A DNA stretch of 64,000 bases from Sunxiuqinia sp965372405 (GTDB lineage Bacteria > Bacteroidota > Bacteroidia > Bacteroidales > Prolixibacteraceae), in NCBI GenBank assembly GCA_965372405.1, contig CBDVCE010000001.1, positions 62,001 to 126,000 on the forward strand, in the 5' to 3' direction. Positions 45,414 to 54,450 of this stretch are shown piece after piece. The stretch's first letter is position 1. The number at the start of each line of letters is the position of its first letter. The notes under the pieces were generated by a model. The model was given only the letters and a program-made list of their open reading frames with translations, did not search any database and was not told where the DNA came from. The translations under genes were made by a program, and so were the position numbers.

Positions 45414-47045
45414 ATGAGCAGAAAGATTATTCTTAGTTTGATTATTTTAATGGCCTGTGTGATGTCCGGTCTTATTTTAGTACAGACTAACTCTATAAAA
45501 AAGGCTTTTCAAATTAAGGAGGAGCAGTTTGACCAAACAATTAGCAGAACACTTCGCGAGGTAGTTAGTAAGCTTGAACGTGATGAAGCTTCGCGCTTAA
45601 TTGGAGCTAATAGTAACCGTAAAAATACTTCAGTCAATCCTTATTTTCCTGGTATTGGACAAAATATAATTATCCCCAGAAACGGATCTCAAAACAACAT
45701 TAGTTTTTCTTATCGATTTTCCCAACAAAGATCTAATTCATCAAGTAATTTTAGTGAAGAGCTTTCGATAAATTTTACTGATACAATAAATAATAATGCC
45801 AATGAACGTGGCCGACCTGGCGAGTTTCCTTCTGCTTTTGATATGACTCATGATTATGACAGTTATATCAGACAGCAATACGAGAACCGAATGGATGAAC
45901 AAGCCAACATGTATAGAATCATTCAAAACCAGGTTCTTTTTTCAAACTTACCGGTTAAGGAGCGTATCAATCATCAACTATTAGATCGAGCTTTAAAAAC
46001 AGAATTTAGAAATAGTGGAATTAATATTGATTACAAATATGCGGTGAAAGTTTATCCACGGGGAAACGAAGAGCGTATTATTGGAAACAAGGACTATTTT
46101 CCGCAGAAAAGAAAGGAATATCAGAATCTTCTTTTTCCGAATGATCTAACAGAAGTAAAACCGATATACTTAAGTGTATATTTTCCAAAAAGGGAGTCAT
46201 ATCTTTTAAAGGAAACTGGCATTATGGTAATTCCAACTGCTATTCTAACAGCATTACTGATTGCCATCTTTGTTTATACCATCTTAATCATTTTAAGGCA
46301 GAAGAAGCTTTCAATGATTAAGAATGATTTCATCAACAACATGACTCATGAGCTAAAAACGCCAATCTCAACCATTTCTCTGGCAAGTCAGATGCTTCAT
46401 GACAACAGTGTAACCAATACACCCCGGACAATAGAACATGTCTCCAATGTTATACTTCAGGAAAGTAAGCGGCTGAGTTTTCAGGTTGAAAAGGTACTTC
46501 AGATGGCTGTTTTTAACGAAGGTCGTTTAAAGCTTAAGTTCAAGGAAGTAAATATTAATGATCTTATTCATAATGTAATTCTTAACTTTGAACTTCGGGT
46601 TAAAAATAAAGGAGGGGAGATTACTTCAGAAATACTTGCTGAAAATGATCAGATTAAAGGAGATGAAGTTCATATTACGAATGTAATTTTTAATTTACTT
46701 GATAACGCTGCAAAATACAGCAAGGGTTCGCCCGTTATTAATTTGAAAACAGAAAACAAAAAAGACCATATTCTCATCTCAGTAAAAGACAATGGGATTG
46801 GCATTCCGAAAGAACATCAGGAGCAGATTTTTGAACGTTTCTACCGGGTTCCTACCGGAAATGTACATGATGTAAAAGGATTTGGTCTGGGACTTAGTTA
46901 TGTGAAAAAGATTGTAGACTCCCATCAAGGAAGAATCAAGGTGGAGAGTGCTTTAAATAAGGGAACAAAGTTCATCATCTATTTCCCGTTAAATTTAAAA
47001 GAAAATGGAAAAAAAAGTAAAACTATTATTGGCCGAAGACGATGA
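45414..47045 (+). CDS. Membrane sensor histidine kinase of a two-component system
   Basis: This 543-aa kinase has a transmembrane helix at about 5-25, a large periplasmic sensor (about 26-285), a second helix (about 277-302: AILTALLIAIFVYTILIIL), a HisKA domain with the phospho-accepting histidine near residue 310 (NNMTHELKTPISTIS) and a HATPase_c domain (NLLDNAAKYSKG, VKDNGIGIPKEHQ, GFGLGLSYVKKIV). The response regulator gene overlaps its 3' end by 41 bp. The periplasmic part is Asn/Ser-rich in the middle and is not similar to any domain I recognise. Confidence 0.95.
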   Translation: MSRKIILSLIILMACVMSGLILVQTNSIKKAFQIKEEQFDQTISRTLREVVSKLERDEASRLIGANSNRKNTSVNPYFPGIGQNIIIPRNGSQNNISFSYRFSQQRSNSSSNFSEELSINFTDTINNNANERGRPGEFPSAFDMTHDYDSYIRQQYENRMDEQANMYRIIQNQVLFSNLPVKERINHQLLDRALKTEFRNSGINIDYKYAVKVYPRGNEERIIGNKDYFPQKRKEYQNLLFPNDLTEVKPIYLSVYFPKRESYLLKETGIMVIPTAILTALLIAIFVYTILIILRQKKLSMIKNDFINNMTHELKTPISTISLASQMLHDNSVTNTPRTIEHVSNVILQESKRLSFQVEKVLQMAVFNEGRLKLKFKEVNINDLIHNVILNFELRVKNKGGEITSEILAENDQIKGDEVHITNVIFNLLDNAAKYSKGSPVINLKTENKKDHILISVKDNGIGIPKEHQEQIFERFYRVPTGNVHDVKGFGLGLSYVKKIVDSHQGRIKVESALNKGTKFIIYFPLNLKENGKKSKTIIGRRR

Positions 47046-47697
47046 AAATCTCGGGTTATTACTGAAAGAATACCTGATTGCAAAAAACTTCGACACTGAT
47101 CTTTACGGTGATGGAGAAGCTGCTTATGACGGCTTCATAGCTAAGAAAAACTATGACCTTTGCATACTTGACATTATGATGCCAAAAAAAGACGGCATAT
47201 CTCTGGCTAAAGATATCCGGTTGCAAAACCATGATGTCCCTATCATTTTCTTAACTGCAAAAAACCTAAAAGAAGATGTTTTGGAAGGGTTTAAAATGGG
47301 TGCCGATGATTATATCACAAAGCCATTCAGCATGGAAGAGCTAATTTTCCGTATTGAAGCTATCCTTCGCCGAACTTCACAGGAAAACAAAAGCAACGAG
47401 CATGCTATTTTTAAACTTGGTAAATTTACTTTTGATCCAAGAAAACAAACTTTATCGACAGATGATGATTCGGCAAAACTAACCACGAAAGAATCAGAAC
47501 TTCTACGTTTACTATGCAACAATGCGAACAGTGTTTTGGAACGAAACTTTGCTTTAAAGTCAATCTGGATAGATGATAATTATTTTAATGCCCGTAGTAT
47601 GGATGTTTATATCACCAAACTTCGCAAGCATTTAAAAGAAGAACCATCCGTTGAAATTATTAATGTGCACGGGAAAGGTTATAAACTAATCGTCTGA
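47005..47697 (+). CDS. OmpR-family response regulator
   Basis: This 230-aa regulator has a receiver domain (1-120) with the phosphate-accepting D56 in DLCILDIMMPKKDG, the acidic pair ED(D) at 11-13 and K in YITKPFSMEEL, followed by a winged-helix DNA-binding domain (about 135-230, RSMDVYITKLRKHLKEE). It is translated from within the end of the kinase gene, a sign of coupling. A terminator follows. Target genes are unknown. Confidence 0.97.
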   Translation: MEKKVKLLLAEDDENLGLLLKEYLIAKNFDTDLYGDGEAAYDGFIAKKNYDLCILDIMMPKKDGISLAKDIRLQNHDVPIIFLTAKNLKEDVLEGFKMGADDYITKPFSMEELIFRIEAILRRTSQENKSNEHAIFKLGKFTFDPRKQTLSTDDDSAKLTTKESELLRLLCNNANSVLERNFALKSIWIDDNYFNARSMDVYITKLRKHLKEEPSVEIINVHGKGYKLIV

Positions 47698-47718
47698 GAA
47701 TAACCATACATAAATATT

Positions 47719-47745
47719 AAAATCCTGGCTTTGTCAGGATTTTTT
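47719..47745 (+). terminator. Terminator of the two-component operon
   Basis: AAAATCCTG-GCTTTGT-CAGGATTTTT is a standard stem with a T-run, 22 nt after the regulator stop. Confidence 0.88.
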
Positions 47746-47818
47746 AGTTCGCAGAAATAACATACTTCATCTTTAAAAATTTCCCTACCTTCAATCACCG
47801 AACATAAAACCTTTAATC

Positions 47819-48580
47819 ATGATAAATCCTGTTCTTTCGGAAAACAATTGGAAACTCATTCGAGATACAAAATTTGATTTAGCAGTGCTTCCATGGGGAG
47901 CAACAGAAGCCCACAACTATCATCTGCCATTTGGGACTGATAATTTTCAAGCTGAAGAAATGGCCATCCAATCTGCCAAATCAGCAAATCAGGCTGGGTT
48001 CAATGTTGCCGTATTACCAACAATTCCATTTGGAGTAAATACAGGACAGTCAGATATCAAATTAACAATCAATATTTATCCTTCTACTCAGCAAAAAATC
48101 CTAACTGATATTGCCGAGAGTCTAAACAGGCAAGGAATTCAAAAACTTCTAATTGTAAATAGTCATGGTGGTAATGACTTTAAACAAATGATCCGTGAAG
48201 TAAATTCTAAATTTCCTGAAATGCTTATTGCAACCTGCAATTGGTATCAATCTTTCGAAAGCGAACAATTCTTCACCGACTCAGGAGAGCATGCAGGAGA
48301 AGCAGAAACCAGCCTGATGATGTACTTAAAACCAGAATTAGTTCTACCATTAGATGAAGCTGGCAATGGAGATAATAAAAAGTTTAGGGTAAACGCTCTT
48401 AATGAAAGTTGGGCATGGGCAGAACGAAAATGGAGCGCAGTTACAAAAGATACGGGCATTGGCAACCCAGCAAATTCGACAAAAGAAAAAGGAGAAAGCT
48501 GTTTCAATTTCTGTGTAGAAAAAATTAGTGAGTTAATGATTGATTTATGCAAACTCAACTTAAACGATCAATACAAATAG
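47819..48580 (+). CDS. Creatininase-family amidohydrolase
   Basis: This 253-aa protein has the creatininase-family metal motifs: LPWGATEAHNYHLPFGTDNFQ (first metal-binding Glu, His and Asp), NSHGGNDF and GEHAGEAETSLMM. Related enzymes hydrolyse creatinine, or cyclic or formamido compounds in cofactor pathways (such as MftE, FAPy deformylase ArfB). No partner gene identifies the substrate. It ends 3 nt before the convergent antiporter stop. Confidence 0.88.
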   Translation: MINPVLSENNWKLIRDTKFDLAVLPWGATEAHNYHLPFGTDNFQAEEMAIQSAKSANQAGFNVAVLPTIPFGVNTGQSDIKLTINIYPSTQQKILTDIAESLNRQGIQKLLIVNSHGGNDFKQMIREVNSKFPEMLIATCNWYQSFESEQFFTDSGEHAGEAETSLMMYLKPELVLPLDEAGNGDNKKFRVNALNESWAWAERKWSAVTKDTGIGNPANSTKEKGESCFNFCVEKISELMIDLCKLNLNDQYK

Positions 48581-48583
48581 GAA

Positions 48584-50584
48584 TTAACTGATTGTTTCTG
48601 AACTCAGTTCAACACTCGGTCCAAAGACCTCCACTGAACGTGCAATTTGTTCAGGTTTTCCCATAATATAAACGGTATCATGCAACTCTAATACTTGCTT
48701 TGGTTCCGGATGCTCAATAAGTTCATCTGTTCTAAGAATTGCAACCAAAGTAACACCATACACTTTTCGAAAACGAATATTCTTAATACTCTTCCCTATA
48801 ACTGGTGAGGTCTCCCTGACTTTTAAGGCTACAATTTCAATATTAGGCAATTCTTTAAAAATCAAATTTGATTTTTCATCCTTTTCACGGAAAATGCCAT
48901 AATGATCATCCCGAATTCCTGCAATTACCGAATTAATTTCACGCTGAGGAACAAGACGGTACGTTAAAACACGCTCAAATAAGTCGATTGATGTTTCAAA
49001 CTCTTCTGGAATTACCTGAGTAGCCCCAAGTTTATATAATTCTTGAATCTCTGAGACATCTTTGGTTCTCACCAAAAGAAAAGCATGCGGATTCAGATTA
49101 CGAACTTTCTGAACGATCGCCATCGAAGTAATTAAGTTGCCAACCGACACAACGACTACATCAGCTGTGTCAACATGTGCTTTCTCTAAAATTGGATGAT
49201 TCACCGCATCTCCATAAATTACCGTCTCCCCCTTTTCCTGCATTCGCTTAACAACCCCCGGATCAAAAACAATGGAGATATATGGCAGTTTTAAGTATTT
49301 GGCCATCTTCGAGAGGTTTAAGGCGCGAGAATCTTTACCAATAAACACAAGGTGATTTTTGTATTCTGGAATATCAATCTGCGTTAGTGGGAAAAGTCCT
49401 TCGACCCAAACTTTTGGCAGTGGAAGCTTAAGCGCCAAGTTCGCAACAGGCTTTGAAATCATTATCAACAAAGGGGTAACCGACATTGAAATTACAGCTA
49501 CAGCTAAAAACAATTGGTAATAATACTCAGGAATAATCTGATAATTTAAACCAGATTGAGCCAGGATAAACGAAAATTCACCTACCTGACAAAGTGCAAA
49601 GCCAACCATAATTGTTCCACGAAAAGTATGACCAAGCACAAAGGCCGTTGCTCCGGCAATTATCATTTTAACAACCAATACCAGAATTACCGTTGAAAAA
49701 ACCAACATAGGATAATCGGCAACAAAACCTAAATCAAGCAGCATTCCTATCGACACAAAGAAGAAGCTCGTGAATGTGTCTTTAAAAGGGATTATGTGAC
49801 CGAAAGCATTGTGACTGTATTCTGACTCAGAAATCATTAAACCTGCAAGGAACGCCCCAAAAGCCAATGAAATGCCCATTTCAGAAGTCAATAGCGCAAC
49901 CGAAAGACAAATCAGGAAAATTGCCATTAAAAAAAGCTCCTGATTTTTGGTATGAGCAATCAGGGTTAGCAATTTCGGCATTAACCAACGATTACCAACA
50001 TAGACCATCCCTATCAAAATTGCAGCTTTCCCGATAAGCAATAATACTTCTCCTCCTTGCCCTGAAGTTTCACCTCCCAATATTGGCGTGAAAAGCAAAA
50101 GAGGAATCAAAATAATATCCTGAAAAATGAGGATACCTAAAACTGTACGGCCATAATTTGAAGTGATTTCTGATCGTTCCTGCAAAAGTTTAAGAACAAC
50201 TGCCGTGCTACTTAACGCAGTAAGAAAACCAACAAACAAAGCACCCTTCCAATCCATATCGTACATGCGGGCAAGAAGCATGGTAACTCCGGCAGTAACA
50301 ACCAACTGCATAAAACCTCCTACAAAAACAATCTTCCGTATGCGAAACAGATGATTTATAGAAAATTCCATCCCAATGGTAAACATCAGCAAAACCACGC
50401 CAATCTCAGCAAGCAACTCAATTTGATGAGGTGAATTTATAATTCCTAACAAATACGGCCCGGCAATTACTCCTGTAAATAAATAACCAATGATGGTTGG
50501 CACATTAATTTTGGTAAACAAATAATTCACCAGGGTTGACAAGGCAAAAATGATGACAATATCTTTTAGAAGAACCAGCTCCAT
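48584..50584 (-). CDS. KefB-type monovalent cation:proton antiporter (CPA2)
   Basis: This 666-aa protein has about 12-13 transmembrane helices (1-385) of the CPA2 family with the core motifs FLTALSSTAVVLKLL and ISLAFGAFLAGLMIS, then a cytoplasmic RCK/TrkA-N domain (about 405-525, HLVFIGKDSRALNLSK) and a TrkA-C domain (about 575-655). It likely moves K+ or Na+ against H+ for pH or osmotic control. The Rossmann glycine motif in the RCK part is degenerate, so nucleotide binding is uncertain. Confidence 0.92.
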   Translation of the reverse strand: MELVLLKDIVIIFALSTLVNYLFTKINVPTIIGYLFTGVIAGPYLLGIINSPHQIELLAEIGVVLLMFTIGMEFSINHLFRIRKIVFVGGFMQLVVTAGVTMLLARMYDMDWKGALFVGFLTALSSTAVVLKLLQERSEITSNYGRTVLGILIFQDIILIPLLLFTPILGGETSGQGGEVLLLIGKAAILIGMVYVGNRWLMPKLLTLIAHTKNQELFLMAIFLICLSVALLTSEMGISLAFGAFLAGLMISESEYSHNAFGHIIPFKDTFTSFFFVSIGMLLDLGFVADYPMLVFSTVILVLVVKMIIAGATAFVLGHTFRGTIMVGFALCQVGEFSFILAQSGLNYQIIPEYYYQLFLAVAVISMSVTPLLIMISKPVANLALKLPLPKVWVEGLFPLTQIDIPEYKNHLVFIGKDSRALNLSKMAKYLKLPYISIVFDPGVVKRMQEKGETVIYGDAVNHPILEKAHVDTADVVVVSVGNLITSMAIVQKVRNLNPHAFLLVRTKDVSEIQELYKLGATQVIPEEFETSIDLFERVLTYRLVPQREINSVIAGIRDDHYGIFREKDEKSNLIFKELPNIEIVALKVRETSPVIGKSIKNIRFRKVYGVTLVAILRTDELIEHPEPKQVLELHDTVYIMGKPEQIARSVEVFGPSVELSSETIS

Positions 50585-50747
50585 ATGTTTGTTAGATTGA
50601 TCAGTTTAAAATAGCACGTACTATTAATTCCATTAAAATAGTCATATTTCGAAAACTGTTCATGCTCATATTGTTTTTTTTAAGAAATTGTCTCCAAATG
50701 CACTTGCCAAAAGAGTTTTTCTTTAATTTTCCTAAAAATTACGATCA

Positions 50748-51548
50748 ATGAATATTCTTATAATTGGAGCCACCTCCGGAATCGGGAAATCTATTGCGAA
50801 TTACTTATTTGCAGAAGGCAATCAAATCATTGGATGTGGCCGCAGAGCTGAGGATAAATTAAACGACAATGATATTTCATGGCTAAAGATGGACGTTACT
50901 AATCAGCAGTCCGTTGAGTTGGCTACTGGAAAAGCAGTTCAACACTTTGGTGAGATTGATGTCTTAATTCAATGTGCGGGGCGCGGAGCAATTGGACCGA
51001 TAGAAGCTTTTTCGCCAGAAGCAATTGATGAAGTCCTTCAATTAAATCTGTATGGAATCCAACGTGTGAATCAGGCGATATTGCCAATCATGAGAAAGCA
51101 AAGACAAGGTCGAATATTATTAATTAGCTCTTTGGCTGCTGAATCCGGCCTCCCTTTTCAAGGTGTTTATTGTGCAAGCAAAGCTGCACTGGATGTGCTT
51201 ATCGAATCTCTCAGGATGGAAATTAAACAGTTTGGACTTGAAGCATGCGTAATTCAACCCGGCGATTTTAAAACCGAAGTGGCCGAACATCGAAAACTGC
51301 CAACAATTAGTAACGACTCACCATACAAAACACAATTTGATCGGATTAATGAAACAGCGACCGCCAATGTTAAACATGCCGCCAATCCTGTAAAAGTTGC
51401 CCGCAAAGTAAGTCAGATACTGAAAAAGAAAAAGCTAAAACCAAAATACAGGGTGGGTTCTACCATTGAGCTTATCATGCCAAAGGCAAAGGCCATACTT
51501 CCTGCTAGTTGGTTCGAGAAATTATTGATGAGTTACTATAAACTATAA
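50748..51548 (+). CDS. Short-chain dehydrogenase/reductase
   Basis: This 266-aa oxidoreductase has the cofactor motif IGATSGIGKSIA (about 5-16), an NAG-like CAG (IQCAGRGAIGPIE) and the catalytic YCASKAA with upstream Ser in LLISSLAAESG. C-terminal basic residues suggest membrane association or a lipid-type substrate, not proven. Its last 53 bases, including the stop, reappear at 52902-52950 downstream of the next gene. Confidence 0.92.
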   Translation: MNILIIGATSGIGKSIANYLFAEGNQIIGCGRRAEDKLNDNDISWLKMDVTNQQSVELATGKAVQHFGEIDVLIQCAGRGAIGPIEAFSPEAIDEVLQLNLYGIQRVNQAILPIMRKQRQGRILLISSLAAESGLPFQGVYCASKAALDVLIESLRMEIKQFGLEACVIQPGDFKTEVAEHRKLPTISNDSPYKTQFDRINETATANVKHAANPVKVARKVSQILKKKKLKPKYRVGSTIELIMPKAKAILPASWFEKLLMSYYKL

Positions 51549-51663
51549 TTCTCACCCACTCCTATATAGTTTAACAAAAATTAGCCTTAACTTAGAAGAA
51601 CAATTTACGTTTCAAACAAATGACCAATAGAATCATTTATTCATCCCAAACACTCCAATAACA

Positions 51664-52884
51664 ATGCAAACAAAAAAAAGAACCTTTCTTTTCTTGATTT
51701 TAATTTCATGTCTAAATTCTTACGCTCAAATTCAATTTGAAAAAGGATACTTTATCAACAACGAAGGCGAAAGAACTGAGTGCTTAATAAAGAATAAAGA
51801 TTGGAGATATAATCCTGTTAAGTTTGATTATAAGCTTTCAGAAGATACTCCTCCAAATAAAAGAAGCCTGGACGAAATTAAAGAATTTGGAATATATAAA
51901 TTCTCAAAATACATAAAAGCAATAGTAGAGATTGACCGATCTGGAGAAAAATCACACAACATGAGCAATACTTCAGAACCTATCTTCAGCAAAGAGGAAC
52001 TTTTTCTAAAAGTATTAATTGAAGGAAGAGCAACTCTTTATTTATTTGAAGATGGAAGCAATTCCCGATTCTTCTATAAAACAGAAAACTCTGGCATCAA
52101 TCAGTTAATATTTAAGACTTATATAACACCTAAAAATAAGATCAGGAAAAATGAGACCTACAAATATCAATTATTTAACAACCTCAGATACGATGGATTC
52201 ACAGCCTATGGCCTCCATGAAATTACCTTTTCTAAAAAAGAATTAGTCGATCATTTTGAGAAGTTCAATCTAAAAAAAGGATCTGAACAAATAATACACG
52301 TCAATAAGAACAAAAAAAACGCATTCAATATCAGCATACTAACAGGCATGAGAAATTCTACCATTAACTTCAAGAAAGGATATAATTTCATTAGTGGTGC
52401 TAGCATAAAAAATGAAAAGGGTTTTACAATTGGATTGGAGACAGAGGTGATTTTTCAATATAATAGGAATAAATGGGCTTTTGCAATCAGCCCAACATAT
52501 CAATATTTCAATTCTGAGAAAGTGGAATCTGGATATACAAAAAGAAAAATAAAAGTTAACTACTCCTCAATTGAGTTACCATTTGGAATAAGGCACTATT
52601 TCTTCTTAAATGGAAATTCACGGTTTTTCATTACTGGATCATATATTATTGATCTTAACCTTAATTCACGAATCGAGTCCGGCAGTACATTACTCCACAC
52701 TTCCTACCTTAAAGTTAAATCAAAAAATAATTTTGCCGTTGAACTTGGCTACAAATACAAAAGATATGGTTTAAACTTAAAATACTCATTTAATAGGGAA
52801 ATTATGGAAAGTTATCCTGAATGGAGTGCAAAGCATAGTGGAATTTCATTGTTAATTGGTTATACAATTTTTAAAAACTATTAA
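51664..52884 (+). CDS. Secreted protein with outer-membrane beta-barrel end
   Basis: This 406-aa protein has a signal peptide (about 1-21, LISCLNSYA). Residues about 22-200 form a beta-rich N-terminal domain (GYFINNEGERTECLIKNKDW resembles the start of other Bacteroidota exported proteins). Residues about 220-406 alternate in the way of a small outer-membrane beta-barrel (AFNISILTGMRNSTINF, GFTIGLETEVIFQYN, NFAVELGYKYKRYGLNLKY) and the chain ends with an aromatic residue (FKNY). No family name can be given. It is bracketed by the direct repeat of the SDR 3' end, so it may be a recent insertion. Confidence 0.7.
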   Translation: MQTKKRTFLFLILISCLNSYAQIQFEKGYFINNEGERTECLIKNKDWRYNPVKFDYKLSEDTPPNKRSLDEIKEFGIYKFSKYIKAIVEIDRSGEKSHNMSNTSEPIFSKEELFLKVLIEGRATLYLFEDGSNSRFFYKTENSGINQLIFKTYITPKNKIRKNETYKYQLFNNLRYDGFTAYGLHEITFSKKELVDHFEKFNLKKGSEQIIHVNKNKKNAFNISILTGMRNSTINFKKGYNFISGASIKNEKGFTIGLETEVIFQYNRNKWAFAISPTYQYFNSEKVESGYTKRKIKVNYSSIELPFGIRHYFFLNGNSRFFITGSYIIDLNLNSRIESGSTLLHTSYLKVKSKNNFAVELGYKYKRYGLNLKYSFNREIMESYPEWSAKHSGISLLIGYTIFKNY

Positions 52885-52901
52885 ATGAATAAGCAAATTT
52901 A

Positions 52902-52950
52902 ACTTCCAGTTGGTTCGAAAAGTTATTGATGAGTTACTATAAACTTTAAT
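52902..52950 (+). repeat. Duplicate of the SDR gene 3' end
   Basis: It matches 51497-51549 with three mismatches and one 4-base gap (ACTTCC then AGTTGGTTCGA...TTATTGATGAGTTACTAT...TAAT). The original includes the SDR stop codon. The two copies are 1.4 kb apart and bracket the 51664-52884 gene. Confidence 0.85.
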
Positions 52951-52964
52951 CTGATTTCACCCTG

Positions 52965-53260
52965 TGGAGAAACCTCCATCAGTTAACTTTCTTTCTGGGA
53001 AGTCATGGAGAAACCTCCAACACTCAACTTTTTGTTTGGGCAAGCCATGGAGAAACCTCCATGATCTCCTTTTCCTTTTGGGGAGGCTATGGAGAAACCT
53101 CCACGCCCTCACTTATTGATTGGACATGCCGTGGAGAAACCTCCAAACCTAAACTTTTCATTTTTTCTTGGTTTGGAGAAACCTCCACGTACTCACTTAT
53201 TGATTGGACATGCTGTGGAAATATCTCCACGTCTTTCTTTTTGTTTGGGGAAGCTTTGGA
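52965..53260 (+). repeat. Palindromic array B: seven units plus a partial, 42-bp period
   Basis: Dyads TGGAG-AAAC-CTCCA begin at 52965, 53006, 53048, 53090, 53132, 53174 and 53216 (the last degenerate); a partial TGGA lies at 53257. Steps are 41 then 42 five times, then about 41-42. Between cores lies CTT...TTTGGGgAAGC-like sequence. Two spacers (after the cores at 53090 and 53174, 84 bp apart) are nearly identical. Array A has the same period and a similar GGGAAGC junction. Small reading frames here are by-products of the 14-codon period. 53261-53484 shows no gene. Confidence 0.92.
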
Positions 53261-53484
53261 TAGAAAGACCCTATCACACTTTTTAAATCAAAAATTAAAT
53301 TCCCTAAATTAGCCTCCCTATTGATTTACAAACATAAGCTTCTTATTTTCATTAACTAAAAAACGAATCGAAAGGCAAATGAGAACCAAAGTTTGTTTAC
53401 CACCCTTTTCCGGGATGGCATACAAACGACACAATAAGGATATAAACAAATGTTTTTGTACACACAATCATAGGCAACATAGAA

Positions 53485-54375
53485 ATGAAGAAACTACAGC
53501 TACTCAGAAAACATTATAATCTGTTTGAGATAAATTTTTTCAAGCAATTATCTTGCATTGGTGGTTCTATTTTTGTCCTGTTTTTTCTATGGATCTTTCA
53601 ACCATTTGGATTTGGTTTTTTTAGTATCAGAGATAAGATAATCCTATCAATGCTATATAGCCTGCCACCAGCAATTATCTGGTATTTTATTCTTTACAAA
53701 TTCAAATATCTTTCAACCATCAAACATACAATTGGCAGCACTCTTTTAATATTAGTAATTGGCAACCTGACAATTGGGTTCTATATTTTTGCCATATATG
53801 AATTATACTTTTTTGAATGGACATTCACGTTTGGGCATTACCCAAAGATTGCTTGGCAAGTATTTGAAATAGGATTATTAGTATTTGCAATCCTTGCACT
53901 TCTTCATAATTCCTATAACACAAAAATGAAAATAAAATCAATCAACCAAATCAAGCAAAACTTAAATGAGATTAAATCAAGGAATATTGACGAAACAAGC
54001 ATAACCTTAAAATCATACAACAACCAAAGCTATTTTACAATAAATCCGAATAAGATACTTTTTATTACCACAGAAGGTAATTATGCTGAAATTAATTGGG
54101 TTGAGAATGAGGTTTTCAAAAAATCTCTTATTAGAAATACACTTTCAAATATTGAAAAAGATATATCAAAACAATGCAATCATATTGTACGATGCCACAA
54201 TAGCTATTTGGTAAATTTATTGACGATTAAAAATATTGTTGGCAATTCGTCATTATTCACAATTAGAATGAACTTGAATAAAATCGAAATTCCAATCTCA
54301 AGAAAGTACAGAGACACATTTTTGTTAAAAATTGAGCAGTTAAAGCAATTGTCAAATAACACAATTCGTGGTTAG
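53485..54375 (+). CDS. Membrane-bound LytTR-family transcriptional regulator
   Basis: This 296-aa protein has four transmembrane helices (about 22-45, 52-72, 82-105 and 120-142), a linker helix (about 145-170) and a C-terminal LytTR DNA-binding domain (about 180-290: ILFITTEGNYAEINW, HIVRCHNSYLVNL, IEIPISRKYRDTFL). Such membrane LytTR proteins are common in Bacteroidota and act without a receiver domain. It lies 225 bp after palindromic array B and 75 bp before a secreted protease gene it may regulate. Confidence 0.88.
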   Translation: MKKLQLLRKHYNLFEINFFKQLSCIGGSIFVLFFLWIFQPFGFGFFSIRDKIILSMLYSLPPAIIWYFILYKFKYLSTIKHTIGSTLLILVIGNLTIGFYIFAIYELYFFEWTFTFGHYPKIAWQVFEIGLLVFAILALLHNSYNTKMKIKSINQIKQNLNEIKSRNIDETSITLKSYNNQSYFTINPNKILFITTEGNYAEINWVENEVFKKSLIRNTLSNIEKDISKQCNHIVRCHNSYLVNLLTIKNIVGNSSLFTIRMNLNKIEIPISRKYRDTFLLKIEQLKQLSNNTIRG

Positions 54376-54450
54376 TTATCCCAATGACTTGAAAATGGGA
54401 TATTATCAAAATAGATTCGTGGTTTAATAACTAAATAAAATTATTACACC

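Noticed and set aside
53061..53312. Two overlapping small open frames in array B
   Set aside because: They arise from the same 14-codon period, in two different frames at once, without a promoter or homologue that I recognise.
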